DNA of 64,000 nt from Paracoccaceae bacterium (GTDB lineage: Bacteria > Pseudomonadota > Alphaproteobacteria > Rhodobacterales > Rhodobacteraceae): NCBI GenBank assembly GCA_014654775.1, contig JACVZW010000013.1:1-64000 (forward strand), read 5' to 3'. Position numbers and translations under genes: made by a program. The notes beneath the pieces are model-generated. The model searched no databases. It had not been told where the DNA came from and worked only from the letters and a program-made list of their open reading frames with translations. Position 1 is the first letter of the stretch, and the number at the start of each line of letters is the position of its first letter. Positions 18,328 through 27,138 of this stretch are shown piece by piece.

Positions 18328-18500
18328 CGCAGGCCCTCCCCACCGGTTCCAATCCCAGCGTCCGTAGGTAACCGCAGGGCCAGCCACGTCAACCCAGCCC
18401 GACCCGCGCCGCCAGTACACCCTGCACGGCAGGATGAACAAAGACGCGGTCAGCCCGAAGAAGAACGCCACCTCACCGGATCGCGCGCCTTAAACCGCGC

Positions 18501-20006
18501 TCAGTCCGCCTCGACAAACACCTCGTCGCGCTTCTTGCGGATCGACGGCAACAGCACGATCACCAGCACCGCCACCGTCAAAAGCAGCAGCGTCAGGCTG
18601 ATCGGACGTGTCAGAAAGACCGTCGCGTCGCCCCTGCCAAGGATCATCGCCCGCCGCAGGTTCTCTTCCAGCATCGGCCCAAGGACAAAGCCCAGCAGAA
18701 GGGGCGCTGGCTCGCAACGCAGCTTGATCAGCACATAGCCCATCAGGCCGAAGAAGGCGACCGCGAACAGGTCATAGACGTTCGAGTTCACCGAATAGAC
18801 CCCGATAGAACAGAAGGCCATGATGATCGGAAACAGCACATGGTAGGGCACCTTCAACAGCCGTACCCACAGCCCGATCAAGGGCAGGTTCAGCACCACC
18901 AGCATCAGGTTGCCGATCCACATGCTGGCGATGATCCCCCAGAACAGCGCCGGCTGTTCGGTCGCCACATTCGGTCCCGGCACGATGCCTTGGATGATCA
19001 TCGCCCCCACCATCAGCGCCATCACCGGATTGGCCGGAATGCCCAGCGTCAGCAGGGGGATGAAACTCGTCTGCGCGCCCGCGTTATTGGCCGATTCCGG
19101 CCCCGCCACGCCCGCCACCGCGCCCTTGCCGAATTCCTCCGGATGATCCGACAGCCGCTTTTCCATCGTATAGGACGCGAAAGAGGCCAGCACCGCCCCG
19201 CCCCCCGGCAGGATACCCAGCACCGACCCGACCGCCGTCCCCCGCACCATCGGGGCAAGCATGGCCTTCAGGTCTTCCTTCGACGGGAACAGCCCCGCCA
19301 GTTTCGTCCCCAGCACCGTCCGGTCCTGCTCGCCTTCCAGATTGCGCAGGATCTCGGCGATCCCGAACACCCCGACGGCCAACGCCACGAAGTTCAGCCC
19401 ATCGGCATATTCCGGTATCCCCAGATTGAAGCGCGGCTCGCCCGTGTAGATGTCCGTCCCCACCAGCCCCAGCAACAGCCCCAGCACCACCATGGCCAGC
19501 GCCTTCAGGATCGACCCGTGCGCCAAGGCGATGGCCGAAACCAGACCCAGCACCATCAAGCTGAAATACTCCGCCGCCCCGAAATTCAGCGCAATCGCCG
19601 TCAGCGGCGGCGCGAACAGCGCGACCAGCAGCGTCGCCACCGTGCCCGCAAAGAAGGACCCCAGCGCCGCCACCGCCAGCGCCGTCCCCGCCTTGCCCTT
19701 CCGCGCCATCTGATAGCCGTCGATGGCGGTGACGGCGGAGGAACTCTCGCCCGGCATGTTGATCAGGATCGCCGTCGTCGACCCGCCATACTGCGCGCCG
19801 TAATAGATGCCCGCCAACATGATCAGCGACGACACAGGTTCCAACTGAAAGGTGATCGGCAGCAGCATGGCGATGGTCGCCGTCGCCCCGATCCCCGGCA
19901 GCACCCCGATCAGGGTGCCAAGGATCACGCCCACAAGGCAGAAGAACAGGTTTTCGGGCGAAGCGGCGGTCGCAAAGCCAAGCGCGAGGTTTGAAAGCAG
20001 ATCCAT
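18501..20006 (-). CDS. tctA: Tripartite tricarboxylate transporter large permease TctA
   Basis: 501 aa with about eleven to twelve membrane segments. The conserved GVLPGIGATATIAMLLPITF, YYGAQYGGSTTAILINMPGE and GILPGGGAVLASFASYTMEKR stretches are signatures of the TctA large subunit. It forms the cytoplasmic-membrane channel with TctB and takes carboxylates delivered by the TctC-type binding protein. Its gene follows tctB by ten bases. Substrate class is tri- or dicarboxylates or related organic acids; the family is too broad to say more. Confidence 0.93.
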   Translation of the reverse strand: MDLLSNLALGFATAASPENLFFCLVGVILGTLIGVLPGIGATATIAMLLPITFQLEPVSSLIMLAGIYYGAQYGGSTTAILINMPGESSSAVTAIDGYQMARKGKAGTALAVAALGSFFAGTVATLLVALFAPPLTAIALNFGAAEYFSLMVLGLVSAIALAHGSILKALAMVVLGLLLGLVGTDIYTGEPRFNLGIPEYADGLNFVALAVGVFGIAEILRNLEGEQDRTVLGTKLAGLFPSKEDLKAMLAPMVRGTAVGSVLGILPGGGAVLASFASYTMEKRLSDHPEEFGKGAVAGVAGPESANNAGAQTSFIPLLTLGIPANPVMALMVGAMIIQGIVPGPNVATEQPALFWGIIASMWIGNLMLVVLNLPLIGLWVRLLKVPYHVLFPIIMAFCSIGVYSVNSNVYDLFAVAFFGLMGYVLIKLRCEPAPLLLGFVLGPMLEENLRRAMILGRGDATVFLTRPISLTLLLLTVAVLVIVLLPSIRKKRDEVFVEAD

Positions 20007-20016
20007 CTCGCGCCCC

Positions 20017-20481
20017 TCAGAAGCTCAGCCACGGGCCGAAGCGCCGGAACGGCAGCCCAAGCCCATAGGAAAAGACCAGCGTCGAAAAGACCGTCACGCC
20101 CAACGCCAGCGCCAGCGCCCAAGGCAGCCGCATCTTGAACGAGGCCAGCCCCGCGATCAGCGTGGTCAGGAAGATCGACGGGATGAAGCCCAACCCCCGC
20201 ACGGTCAGGCCAAAGAAGATCGGCGCCATCAGGATGAAGGCCATGCCCCGCCAGGCCAGCCCGCCAATGCCCGCCCCGCCTTCGGTCTTCAACGCGTTGA
20301 ACAGGATCAGCAACCCGAACCCGATCAGCACGCCCGAAAGCACCAGCGGGAAATAGCCCGGCCCCATGCGGAAAGCCGTGCCCAGTTCCAGCCCCAGCGA
20401 CTGGATGCCGAAGAACAGGCCGAAGCCGATGAAAAGGATGCCTGCGGCGGCATCGGTCCGGTCGAAGGATGCGACTTTCAT
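20017..20481 (-). CDS. tctB: Tripartite tricarboxylate transporter small permease TctB
   Basis: 154 aa with four predicted membrane helices, typical of TctB. The first half has RTDAAAGILFIGFGLFFGIQSL and GPGYFPLVLSGVLIGFGLLI, matching the family's GPGFFP motif. It lies between tctC and tctA and is separated from tctC by a hairpin that may lower its expression relative to the binding protein. Confidence 0.9.
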   Translation of the reverse strand: MKVASFDRTDAAAGILFIGFGLFFGIQSLGLELGTAFRMGPGYFPLVLSGVLIGFGLLILFNALKTEGGAGIGGLAWRGMAFILMAPIFFGLTVRGLGFIPSIFLTTLIAGLASFKMRLPWALALALGVTVFSTLVFSYGLGLPFRRFGPWLSF

Positions 20482-20504
20482 GTCGGCCTCTCGGTCAGGG
20501 AAAA

Positions 20505-20528
20505 GGGCCGCACCTTCCGGTGCGGCCC
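20505..20528 (-). terminator. Hairpin between tctC and tctB (attenuator-like)
   Basis: GGGCCGCACC and GGTGCGGCCC form a perfect 10-bp stem with a 4-base loop. Read on the minus strand it is followed by TTTTCCCT. It begins eight bases after the tctC stop and ends 23 bases before the tctB start, so it probably gives partial termination or mRNA stabilisation, favouring the binding protein. Confidence 0.7.
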
Positions 20529-20535
20529 GTCATCC

Positions 20536-21513
20536 TCAGTCGGCATAAACGCCGGCGGCTTCGATGATCGGCTTCCAGCGGGCGATCTCGCCCTCCAGCT
20601 TCGCCTTCAACGCATCGGGCGTCGCATCAGCGGCGGGCGAAGGCGCAGTGCCCAATTCCGCCAACTTGGCCGCGATCCCCGGATCGGCCAGCGCCACCTG
20701 AAGCGACGCGGACAGCCGCGCCACCACATCGGCGGGCGTGCCCTTCGGCGCATAGACCCCGTGCCAGACCGAAACCTCAAGCCCCGGGAAGCCACCCTCG
20801 GCCACCGTCGGCAGATCGGGGAAGATGTCCAGCCGCGCAGGCGTCGTCACCGCATAGGCCTTGATCGTGCCGCCCTTGATCTGCTCGGCCGTGTTGGTGG
20901 TCTGGTCGCACATGATGTCGATCTGCCCACCCAGAAGTTCCGTCATCGCGGGACCCGTGCCCTTGTAGGGCACCGTCACGATGGGCGCTTCCATGGCCTG
21001 CATGAACAGCATCCCGCACAGATGCGACGCCGCCCCGATCCCGGCATTGGCCATGGTGATCGTGTCGGCATTCTCCTTCACATAGGTCACGAGGCTTGCG
21101 AAATCCGTCGGTTCCAGATCCTTGCGCGCCACGATGGTCATCGGCACTTCGGTGACCAGACCGACATATTCAAAGGCTTCCAGCGGGTTGTAGGCGAGGT
21201 TGCGATAGAGCGTGGCGCTGGTCGCCATCCCGATGTGATGGAGCAGGATCGTGTAGCCGTCGGCCTCCGCCGTCGCCACCTGCCCCGCGCCCAGCGTGCC
21301 GCCCGCGCCGCCCACGTTTTCCACGATGATCTGCTGGCCCAGATCGGCCGACATGCGCTCCGCGATCAGGCGGCCCACCGTATCGGTCGGTCCACCGGCG
21401 GCAAAGGGCACCACCATCGTGATCTGCCGATCAGGATAGCCCTGCGCGAAGGCCAGCGATGCCGCAAGCGAGATGCCGGTCGCCAGACCGGCAAGCAAAG
21501 TTTTCTGTGCCAT
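20536..21513 (-). CDS. tctC: TctC/Bug-family periplasmic substrate-binding protein
   Basis: 325 aa. A Sec signal peptide (MAQKTLLAGLATGISLAASLAFAQ) is followed by YPDRQITMVVPFAAGGPTDTVGRLIAE, the classic Bug receptor start, whose AGGPTD loop binds the ligand carboxylate. VENVGGAGGTLGAGQVA is a second family motif. It captures an organic acid in the periplasm for TctAB. The gene follows the DctD-type regulator by about 200 bp on the same strand, and this gap contains a palindrome and a possible -24/-12 element, suggesting direct regulation. Confidence 0.92.
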   Translation of the reverse strand: MAQKTLLAGLATGISLAASLAFAQGYPDRQITMVVPFAAGGPTDTVGRLIAERMSADLGQQIIVENVGGAGGTLGAGQVATAEADGYTILLHHIGMATSATLYRNLAYNPLEAFEYVGLVTEVPMTIVARKDLEPTDFASLVTYVKENADTITMANAGIGAASHLCGMLFMQAMEAPIVTVPYKGTGPAMTELLGGQIDIMCDQTTNTAEQIKGGTIKAYAVTTPARLDIFPDLPTVAEGGFPGLEVSVWHGVYAPKGTPADVVARLSASLQVALADPGIAAKLAELGTAPSPAADATPDALKAKLEGEIARWKPIIEAAGVYAD

Positions 21514-21573
21514 GATGTCCTCCCAGACGTGGCCTGTGATTGCCCCGCAGGGCCTCCTCGCCCTTCGGTTGGG

Positions 21574-21589
21574 TGCAACAGACCCGTCA
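21574..21589 (-). promoter_or_regulatory. Weak -24/-12 (sigma-54-like) promoter candidate for tctC
   Basis: The minus strand reads TGACGGGTCTGTTGCA, against the consensus TGGCACN5TTGCA. The -12 half is perfect and spacing is correct, but the -24 GG is GA. It lies about 60 bases upstream of the tctC start. The adjacent regulator belongs to the sigma-54 activator family, though its GAFTGA loop is altered. Confidence 0.3.
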
Positions 21590-21687
21590 CCTCCCCGTTA
21601 CGCAAAGCTCCAAACCCATGACGAAAGCCCCAAAAGCCATCGCCCAGCAGAGATTTGGGTGGAAAAGGTGACATCGGGCGGATCGGC

Positions 21688-21707
21688 ATGGGTGGAATTC
21701 CACCCAT
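21688..21707. promoter_or_regulatory. Perfect 20-bp palindrome, probable activator site upstream of tctC
   Basis: ATGGGTGGAA followed by its exact complement TTCCACCCAT forms a 20-bp dyad. A second GGGTGGAA half-site occurs at 21657-21664. The dyad is about 100 bases upstream of the -24/-12 candidate and 175 bases from the tctC start, a usual position for an enhancer bound by a DctD/NtrC-type activator. It ends ten bases from the dctD stop, but has no T tract and so is not a good terminator. Confidence 0.55.
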
Positions 21708-21717
21708 CCGGGGCGCG

Positions 21718-23061
21718 TTACGCTTCGCCCTCTTCCGCCTCGACGATCAGGCGGCGGTCCAGACCGTGCTTCTGCATCTTCTCATAGAGCGTCTTCCGGC
21801 TGATCCCCAGCGACTCATAGACCCGCCTTAACCGTCCGCGATTCGCGGCAATCGCCGCCGCGATCACGCTGCGCTCGAACTCTGCCACCCGCTCGGCCAG
21901 ACGGGGCGCGGTGCCGCCCTCGCCCTCCAGCCAGTCAAGGCCAAGAACGAACCGATCCGCCGCATTGCGCAACTCGCGCACATTTCCCTTCCAGTCGCGC
22001 GCGACCAGCGCCGCCATCACTTCGGGCTGCGGCAGGCGGTCCGCCACTCCATGCCGCGCCGCCGCCTCGCGCAAAAGCTGCAGGAACAGCACCGGGATAT
22101 CCTCCCGCCGCTCGGCCAAAGAAGGGACACGCAAGGTGGCGACATTCAGCCGCCAGTAAAGATCGGCGCGGAACGTCCCCACCGCCACCGCCGCGTCCAG
22201 ATCGGCGGACGATGTCGCCAGAAACCGCACATCCAGCGCAACAGGATCGTTCGACCCCAGCCGCGTGATGACCCGGTCCTGCAGAACGCGCAACAGCTTC
22301 GCCTGTAGGTCCGCAGGCATCGCCGCGATCTCGTCCAGAAGGATCGTCCCGCCCCGCGCATGTTCGAAACGCCCGAACCGGGGCCGCATCGCGCCGGGAA
22401 AGGCCCCCGCCTCATGCCCGAACAATTCGCTCTCGATCATCGCCGCAGGAAGGGCCGCGCAGTTGATCGCGATAAAGGGCTTGCCCGCCCGCGGCGACAG
22501 GTCATGCATGACCCGCGCCACCACATCCTTGCCCGCCCCCGTCGGCCCAAGGATCAGCGCATCCGCCTCCGACGGCCCAAGGCTGCGCAGCCGCCGCCGC
22601 AACTCCACCATCGTGGCCGACCGCCCCGGCAGCCGTGCCTCTACATCATCCCGCTGCCCCGCCACCGCCCGTAACCGGCGGTTCTCCATCACCAGCGCCC
22701 GATGCTCCAGCGCCCGCCGGATCACCGTGGCCAGCGCCTGCACCGCGAAGGGCTTTTCGATGAAATCATAGGCCCCGCGCCGCATCGCCTCGACCGCAAG
22801 GCTCACCTCAGCATGGCCCGTGATCAGGATGACCGGCAGTTCTGGGTCCCGCTCGGTCAGATGCTGAAGAAGCGACATCCCGTCCATGCCCGGCATGCGG
22901 ATATCCGTCACCACCACGCCGTTCAGCCCCGGCACCGCCCGGCCCAGCGCCGCCTCTGCCGATCCATGCGCAACAACCTCGAACCCCGCCAGTTCCAGCG
23001 CCTGTTCGGTGGACCGCCGCATCGCCTCGTCATCGTCGATCAGAAGGACGCACTGCCTCAT
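21718..23061 (-). CDS. DctD-type response regulator, NtrC family
   Basis: 447 aa. A receiver domain has the acidic pair in LLIDDDEAM and phospho-acceptor Asp53 in VVVTDIRMPGMDG. The AAA+ domain has Walker A GPTGAGKD (172-179) and LLDEIAAMP as Walker B. A Fis-type HTH with GRLRRVYESLGISRKTLYEKM lies at the end. The loop that normally reads GAFTGA and contacts sigma-54 reads GAFPGA (219-224). Its start overlaps the kinase gene stop region by four bases, so kinase and regulator are co-expressed. The likely target is tctCBA, directly downstream. Confidence 0.9.
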   Translation of the reverse strand: MRQCVLLIDDDEAMRRSTEQALELAGFEVVAHGSAEAALGRAVPGLNGVVVTDIRMPGMDGMSLLQHLTERDPELPVILITGHAEVSLAVEAMRRGAYDFIEKPFAVQALATVIRRALEHRALVMENRRLRAVAGQRDDVEARLPGRSATMVELRRRLRSLGPSEADALILGPTGAGKDVVARVMHDLSPRAGKPFIAINCAALPAAMIESELFGHEAGAFPGAMRPRFGRFEHARGGTILLDEIAAMPADLQAKLLRVLQDRVITRLGSNDPVALDVRFLATSSADLDAAVAVGTFRADLYWRLNVATLRVPSLAERREDIPVLFLQLLREAAARHGVADRLPQPEVMAALVARDWKGNVRELRNAADRFVLGLDWLEGEGGTAPRLAERVAEFERSVIAAAIAANRGRLRRVYESLGISRKTLYEKMQKHGLDRRLIVEAEEGEA

Positions 23062-24848
23062 TCCGCAGCCAGCTCCCCCTCGGCCCGACCCGCCGCCTGC
23101 AGGACCACCGTGAAGACCGCGCCACCGTCAAGATGGTTCGCCACCCGCAAGTCGCCGCCGAAATCCTTCATGATGTTGTAGCTGATCGACAGACCCAGCC
23201 CGAGGCCCGACCCCACCGTCTTCGTCGTGAAGAACGGATCGAAGATGCGATCTGCAATCGCCGCCGCCACCCCCGGCCCATGATCGCGCACCGTCATCAA
23301 CACCTCGCCCCCTTCCGCACGGGCTGCCACCTCGATCTCGCCCGCCCGCCCTTCCATCGCATCGGCGGCATTGGACAGAAGGTTCACGATCACCTGCTGC
23401 AACCGCACCGGCCCGCCCCGCACCAAAGGCAGATCGGCGGCCAGATCCACCCGCACCGGATGGCCCGATGCCTTCAACCGCGTCTCGGCCAATTGCAGCG
23501 CATCCTCCACTGCCACGGCCAGCGGGAACACTTTCAAGGGTTCATTCGGCTTGCGCGCCACATTCCGCAGATGCCGCGCAATCGCCGCCATTCGGTCGAT
23601 CAGCGACAGAATCTGCCCGATATTCTCCTGCGCTCGCGCCCCCTCGCCCCTCTCGATCAGCAAGGCTGCGCTGTCGGCATAGTTGCGCGCCGCCGCCAAA
23701 GGCTGGTTGATCTCATGGCTCAGCGCCGCCGACATCCGCCCCAGCGCCGCCAGCTTGCCCGCCTGCACCAGGTCGGCCTGCATGCGGTGCAACTCGTCAT
23801 TCGCCCGCGTCAGGTCCGCCGTCCGCTCCACCACCTGCCGCTCCAGATCGGCCTGCGCTGCGGCCTGCACCGCGATCCGTTCTGCCAAACGCGCGCGGCG
23901 CTGCCACAGCGCCCAAGCCAGCGACAGCGCCACCCCCAGCAGAAGCACCGTCGCCGCCACCGTCAGCCGCGCCTGCGCGCGAAGCGGGGCGGTATCCAGC
24001 AGCACATGCACGGTCCAGCCCGCCCCGGGCATTGCCTTCTCCACCGCCAGATATTCCCGCGCACCCGCATCAGAGGCCAGCGTCATCAGCGCCAGCCCCG
24101 CCGCCTCGGCCCTTTGCAGATCAAGCGGTTCCAGCGGCCGTTCGGCGTAGCGGCGCGAGGCTTCGGTCCGCGCCACCCGCTCTGCCGTCAGGGGCAGAAG
24201 CCCGCGATAGCGCCAACCCGGCTCGGTCGCCATGAAGACGATCCCCTCGGGGTCCGAGACAAGGATCTGGTACTCCGCGCTGCGCCACGCTGCCTCCAGA
24301 TCATCCACCCCGATCTTCAGCGCCACCACCCCGATCACCTGTCCCGAATCTCCGCGCACCGGCGATCCGAAATAGTACCCCCGCACCCCGGACGTCGTGC
24401 CCAGCGCGAAGAACCGCCCCGTCCCCCCCGCAAGCGCATCGGTGAAATAGGGTCGGTAGGTGAAGCTTTCGCCGACGAAGGTGTCCGGGCGATCATAATT
24501 CGATGCCGCCAACGTCACCCCGTCCGGCGCAATCAGATACAGGTCCGACGATCCGGCCAGATCATTCGTCGCCTTCAGCCACTGGTTCATCGACATAAGG
24601 GCCGGGGCCGCCTGCGGGCGGGCAAAGAAGTCCCTCACCTCGTCATCCCGCGCCAGAAGCTCGGGCAGCGCCTCAAAGCGCCGGATATGGCCTTCCAGCG
24701 CATTCACCGTCTGCCGGAGTGTAACCTCGGCCCGCGCCGCGCCCTCGCCCAGCGCGGCCCGCGTGGCCAGACGCTCCACCACCAGCGTGACCAGCAGGCA
24801 CAGCGTGACCAGCAAGGTCACCATGCGTGTCTGCCTGCGCCGCGCCAT
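23058..24848 (-). CDS. DctB-type sensor histidine kinase
   Basis: 596 aa from ATG 24848 (MARRRQTRMVTLLVTLCLLVTLVV). An N-terminal membrane helix, a roughly 260-residue periplasmic double-PAS (dCache-like) sensor (LYLIAPDGVTLAASN, FTYRPYF, GVRGYYFGSPV) and a second membrane helix (LTVAATVLLLGVALSLAWAL) precede the transmitter. His378 lies in ALSHEINQPLAAARNYADSA, and GLGLGLSISYNIMKDFGG is an ATP-binding glycine box. This is the DctB layout, where the sensor binds a dicarboxylate directly. A longer in-frame reading reaches 25880, but it would run through the divergent regulator gene and was rejected. Confidence 0.9.
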   Translation of the reverse strand: MARRRQTRMVTLLVTLCLLVTLVVERLATRAALGEGAARAEVTLRQTVNALEGHIRRFEALPELLARDDEVRDFFARPQAAPALMSMNQWLKATNDLAGSSDLYLIAPDGVTLAASNYDRPDTFVGESFTYRPYFTDALAGGTGRFFALGTTSGVRGYYFGSPVRGDSGQVIGVVALKIGVDDLEAAWRSAEYQILVSDPEGIVFMATEPGWRYRGLLPLTAERVARTEASRRYAERPLEPLDLQRAEAAGLALMTLASDAGAREYLAVEKAMPGAGWTVHVLLDTAPLRAQARLTVAATVLLLGVALSLAWALWQRRARLAERIAVQAAAQADLERQVVERTADLTRANDELHRMQADLVQAGKLAALGRMSAALSHEINQPLAAARNYADSAALLIERGEGARAQENIGQILSLIDRMAAIARHLRNVARKPNEPLKVFPLAVAVEDALQLAETRLKASGHPVRVDLAADLPLVRGGPVRLQQVIVNLLSNAADAMEGRAGEIEVAARAEGGEVLMTVRDHGPGVAAAIADRIFDPFFTTKTVGSGLGLGLSISYNIMKDFGGDLRVANHLDGGAVFTVVLQAAGRAEGELAAE

Positions 24849-24998
24849 CCCGCTCCTCTCCCGCCATTCGCCGCCGGAAAGCATGTCGGATCGCGACGCC
24901 CCTGTATAGGCCCCGAAACCATGGCGCGAGGTCCTTCCGATCTGCTCGCCCAGCCTGTAAGCTTGCCTCTGGTGTATCGGCAGCAGGGAGGCTGTCGC

Positions 24999-26126
24999 GT
25001 GATCGAGTACAGCCACGACCCCTGGCTTGTTCTGGCCGCCTTCGCCATCGCGCTGATGGCGGGCTTTACCGGCCTGTCCCTCACACGCGGGGCCAATGCC
25101 CTGCCGGTGGGGCAGCGCAAGGCCGTCATCTCTATGGCCGCCGTGGCCTTGGGCGGCGGCATCTGGTCCATGCATTTCGTCGCGATGCTCGGCCTGCAAC
25201 TGCCCATTCTCTATACCTATGACGCCCTCGTCACGCTGCTCTCTGCGCTGGTGGCGATCCTGCTGACGGGCCTTGCGCTGCTGATCCTGCATTTCCGCCC
25301 GCGCACCCGGCGCAGCCTCGCGCTGGCCGGGGCCATCGTGGGCGGCGGCATCGCTTTGATGCATTACATCGGCATGTCGGGGATGGAATTGTGCAGCCCC
25401 GTCTACACCCTGCCCGGTGTCGCAGGTGCCCTGATCGCCTCCATCGCCCTGTCGATCCTCGCCATCCGCATCGCTTATTCCGAACGCGGGCGGCGCAACA
25501 TCCTTTTCGGCGCGGCAGGCTTTGGCGGGGCGGTGGTCATGGTCCATTTCCTCGCCATGGCGGGGACGGGCTTCGTGCCCGATCCGCAGTCCGGCGCGCT
25601 CGGCCCGGCGCTGGAAAACGGCACGCTGGCCATCCTCGTCACGCTGGCCGCCTTTGTCATCTCGGCGGCCTTCCTGCTCAGCGGCATCACCTTTTTCCCC
25701 ACGCCGGAACAGCCGCCCGCCGCAGCCCCCGCGCCTGCCCCCCTGCCGCCGCCCGTGCCCGAGCAGGCGAAACCCGAACCGCCGCGCCCCGACCCACTTC
25801 TGCGCATTCCGCATGAACGGGAGGGGCGCACCTTCTTCCTCGATCCTGCCACCGTCTCGGTGGTCCGGGCCGAAGGCCACTACACCCTCCTGCAGCGCGG
25901 CACCGAAACACTCTTCTGCCCTTGGTCAATCTCCGAGGCAGAGGAACGCCTCGCCCCTGCGGGCTTTCTCCGCGTCCATCGCAGCTACCTTCTGAATCCC
26001 GCCCGCGTCACCCGCTTCGAACGGCTCAAGGATTCCGGCGAATGCAGCGTCGAAGGGGCCGAGGCCTTGCGCGTTCCGGTCAGCCGCACACGCCTCGCCA
26101 CATTGCGCGACGCGCTGGGTCTCTGA
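24999..26126 (+). CDS. MHYT-LytTR membrane regulator (CoxC-like)
   Basis: 375 aa from GTG 24999, preceded by GGGAGG at 24985-24990. Seven predicted membrane helices contain the repeated MHYT motifs (SMHFVAM, LMHYIGMSGME, MVHFLAMAG), thought to bind metal and sense a diatomic gas. A proline-rich linker (about residues 232-262) joins them to a C-terminal LytTR DNA-binding domain (EGHYTLLQRG, FLRVHRSYLLNPARV). CoxC and CoxH of the Oligotropha CO dehydrogenase cluster share this layout, and coxMSL follows here at once, so it probably regulates that operon in response to CO or another small gas. It is transcribed divergently from the DctB-type gene, with a 150-bp gap. Confidence 0.88.
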   Translation: MIEYSHDPWLVLAAFAIALMAGFTGLSLTRGANALPVGQRKAVISMAAVALGGGIWSMHFVAMLGLQLPILYTYDALVTLLSALVAILLTGLALLILHFRPRTRRSLALAGAIVGGGIALMHYIGMSGMELCSPVYTLPGVAGALIASIALSILAIRIAYSERGRRNILFGAAGFGGAVVMVHFLAMAGTGFVPDPQSGALGPALENGTLAILVTLAAFVISAAFLLSGITFFPTPEQPPAAAPAPAPLPPPVPEQAKPEPPRPDPLLRIPHEREGRTFFLDPATVSVVRAEGHYTLLQRGTETLFCPWSISEAEERLAPAGFLRVHRSYLLNPARVTRFERLKDSGECSVEGAEALRVPVSRTRLATLRDALGL

Positions 26127-26141
26127 TCCCGCCGTCGTAAC

Positions 26142-26189
26142 TCGTGCAGCCAATTCGCACTTCGTGCAAATGGCTTCCCGCTTCGTTCG
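26142..26189 (+). promoter_or_regulatory. Three phased direct repeats upstream of coxM (candidate LytTR sites)
   Basis: TCGTGCA occurs at 26142-26148 and 26162-26168, and TCGTTCG at 26183-26189. The spacing is 20 and 21 bp, close to two helical turns. LytTR-domain regulators bind paired direct repeats of about 9 bp separated by about 12-13 bp, which fits. They lie between the MHYT-LytTR regulator gene and coxM, 84-131 bases before the coxM start. Confidence 0.5.
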
Positions 26190-26272
26190 GCCGCCCTCAA
26201 CAAGCCCCCGACCCGCCATAGCTTCCGCTCAACGACGTCCGGCATCGCATCGGCCGTCGATGGGAGGAGAAC

Positions 26273-27127
26273 ATGATACCACCGGCCTTTGAATATCATC
26301 GGCCGACCGACCTTGCGTCGGCGGTCGGACTCTTGGCGCAACTCGGCGACGAAGCGCGGGTCATCGCGGGCGGGCACAGCCTGATCCCAATGATGAAACT
26401 GCGCATGGCCGAACCCGCCCATCTCGTGGACCTGCAATCGGTTGGCGAACTGAAGGGCATCACGGTTGCGGGCGACCATGTGCAGATCGGCGCGATGGTC
26501 ACGCAATCTGACCTCATCACCCATGACGGCCTGGCCCGCGCCATCCCGCTGTTGCGTGAGGCGGCGCTGCAGATCGCCGATCCGCAGGTCCGCTATGTCG
26601 GCACCGTCGGCGGCAACGTGGCCAATGGCGATCCGGGCAACGACATGCCGGGTCTGATGCAATGCCTCGACGCCCACTTCACGCTGACCGGTCCGTCGGG
26701 CAGCCGCGACGTGGCCGCCCGCGACTTCTACCACGGGCTCTACAGCACCGAGCGCGCGGATGACGAGATTCTCAGCCGCATCACCATCGCCATTCCCTCG
26801 GGCGGCTACGCCTACGAAAAGCAAAAGCGCAAGATCGGCGATTACGCGACAGCCGCCGCCGCCGTCCTCCTGAACCGCCGGGGTGGCACCGTCTCCTCCG
26901 CCTCCATCGCCATGACCAACCTGTCCGACATTCCGGTCTGGTCGCAGGCGGCGGGCGAGGCGCTGATCGGCACCGACTGCGGCGCCGAAGCCGTCACCGC
27001 CGCCGTCGCCGCGATGCTGGCCGATATCGACCCGCAGGCCGACAACCGCGGCCCCATCGCCTTCAAGCGTCACGTCGCGGGCGTCATCCTCGCCCGCGCC
27101 ATTGCCCGCGCCTGGTCGCGCGCCTGA
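26273..27127 (+). CDS. coxM: CO dehydrogenase FAD-binding medium subunit CoxM
   Basis: 284 aa. The two FAD-binding motifs of molybdenum hydroxylase flavin subunits are AGGHS (residues 32-36) and TVGGN (111-115). Length matches CoxM (about 288 aa). A strong ribosome-binding site (GGGAGGAG) precedes the ATG. In the enzyme, electrons pass from the molybdenum-copper site through two [2Fe-2S] clusters to this FAD and then to quinones. It is the first gene of the coxMSLDEF operon. Confidence 0.93.
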   Translation: MIPPAFEYHRPTDLASAVGLLAQLGDEARVIAGGHSLIPMMKLRMAEPAHLVDLQSVGELKGITVAGDHVQIGAMVTQSDLITHDGLARAIPLLREAALQIADPQVRYVGTVGGNVANGDPGNDMPGLMQCLDAHFTLTGPSGSRDVAARDFYHGLYSTERADDEILSRITIAIPSGGYAYEKQKRKIGDYATAAAAVLLNRRGGTVSSASIAMTNLSDIPVWSQAAGEALIGTDCGAEAVTAAVAAMLADIDPQADNRGPIAFKRHVAGVILARAIARAWSRA

Positions 27128-27138
27128 GAGAGGGTATC

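Noticed and set aside
18840-19994. 384-codon plus-strand frame rich in His, Gln and Arg
   Set aside because: Composition is the typical antisense shadow of the tctA gene in high-GC DNA.
21491-21513. TGGCAC...TTTGC pattern at the tctC start as a -24/-12 promoter
   Set aside because: The GG-to-GC spacing is too long by three bases and it overlaps the start codon.
23058-25880. 940-codon minus-strand frame for the sensor kinase
   Set aside because: The upstream third is antisense to the MHYT-LytTR gene and lacks any known domain; ATG 24848 gives a normal DctB length and membrane start.
23133-26126. Very long plus-strand open frame (997 codons)
   Set aside because: Its first two thirds are the antisense of the DctB-type kinase. 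Only the part from GTG 24999 has family similarity (MHYT-LytTR).
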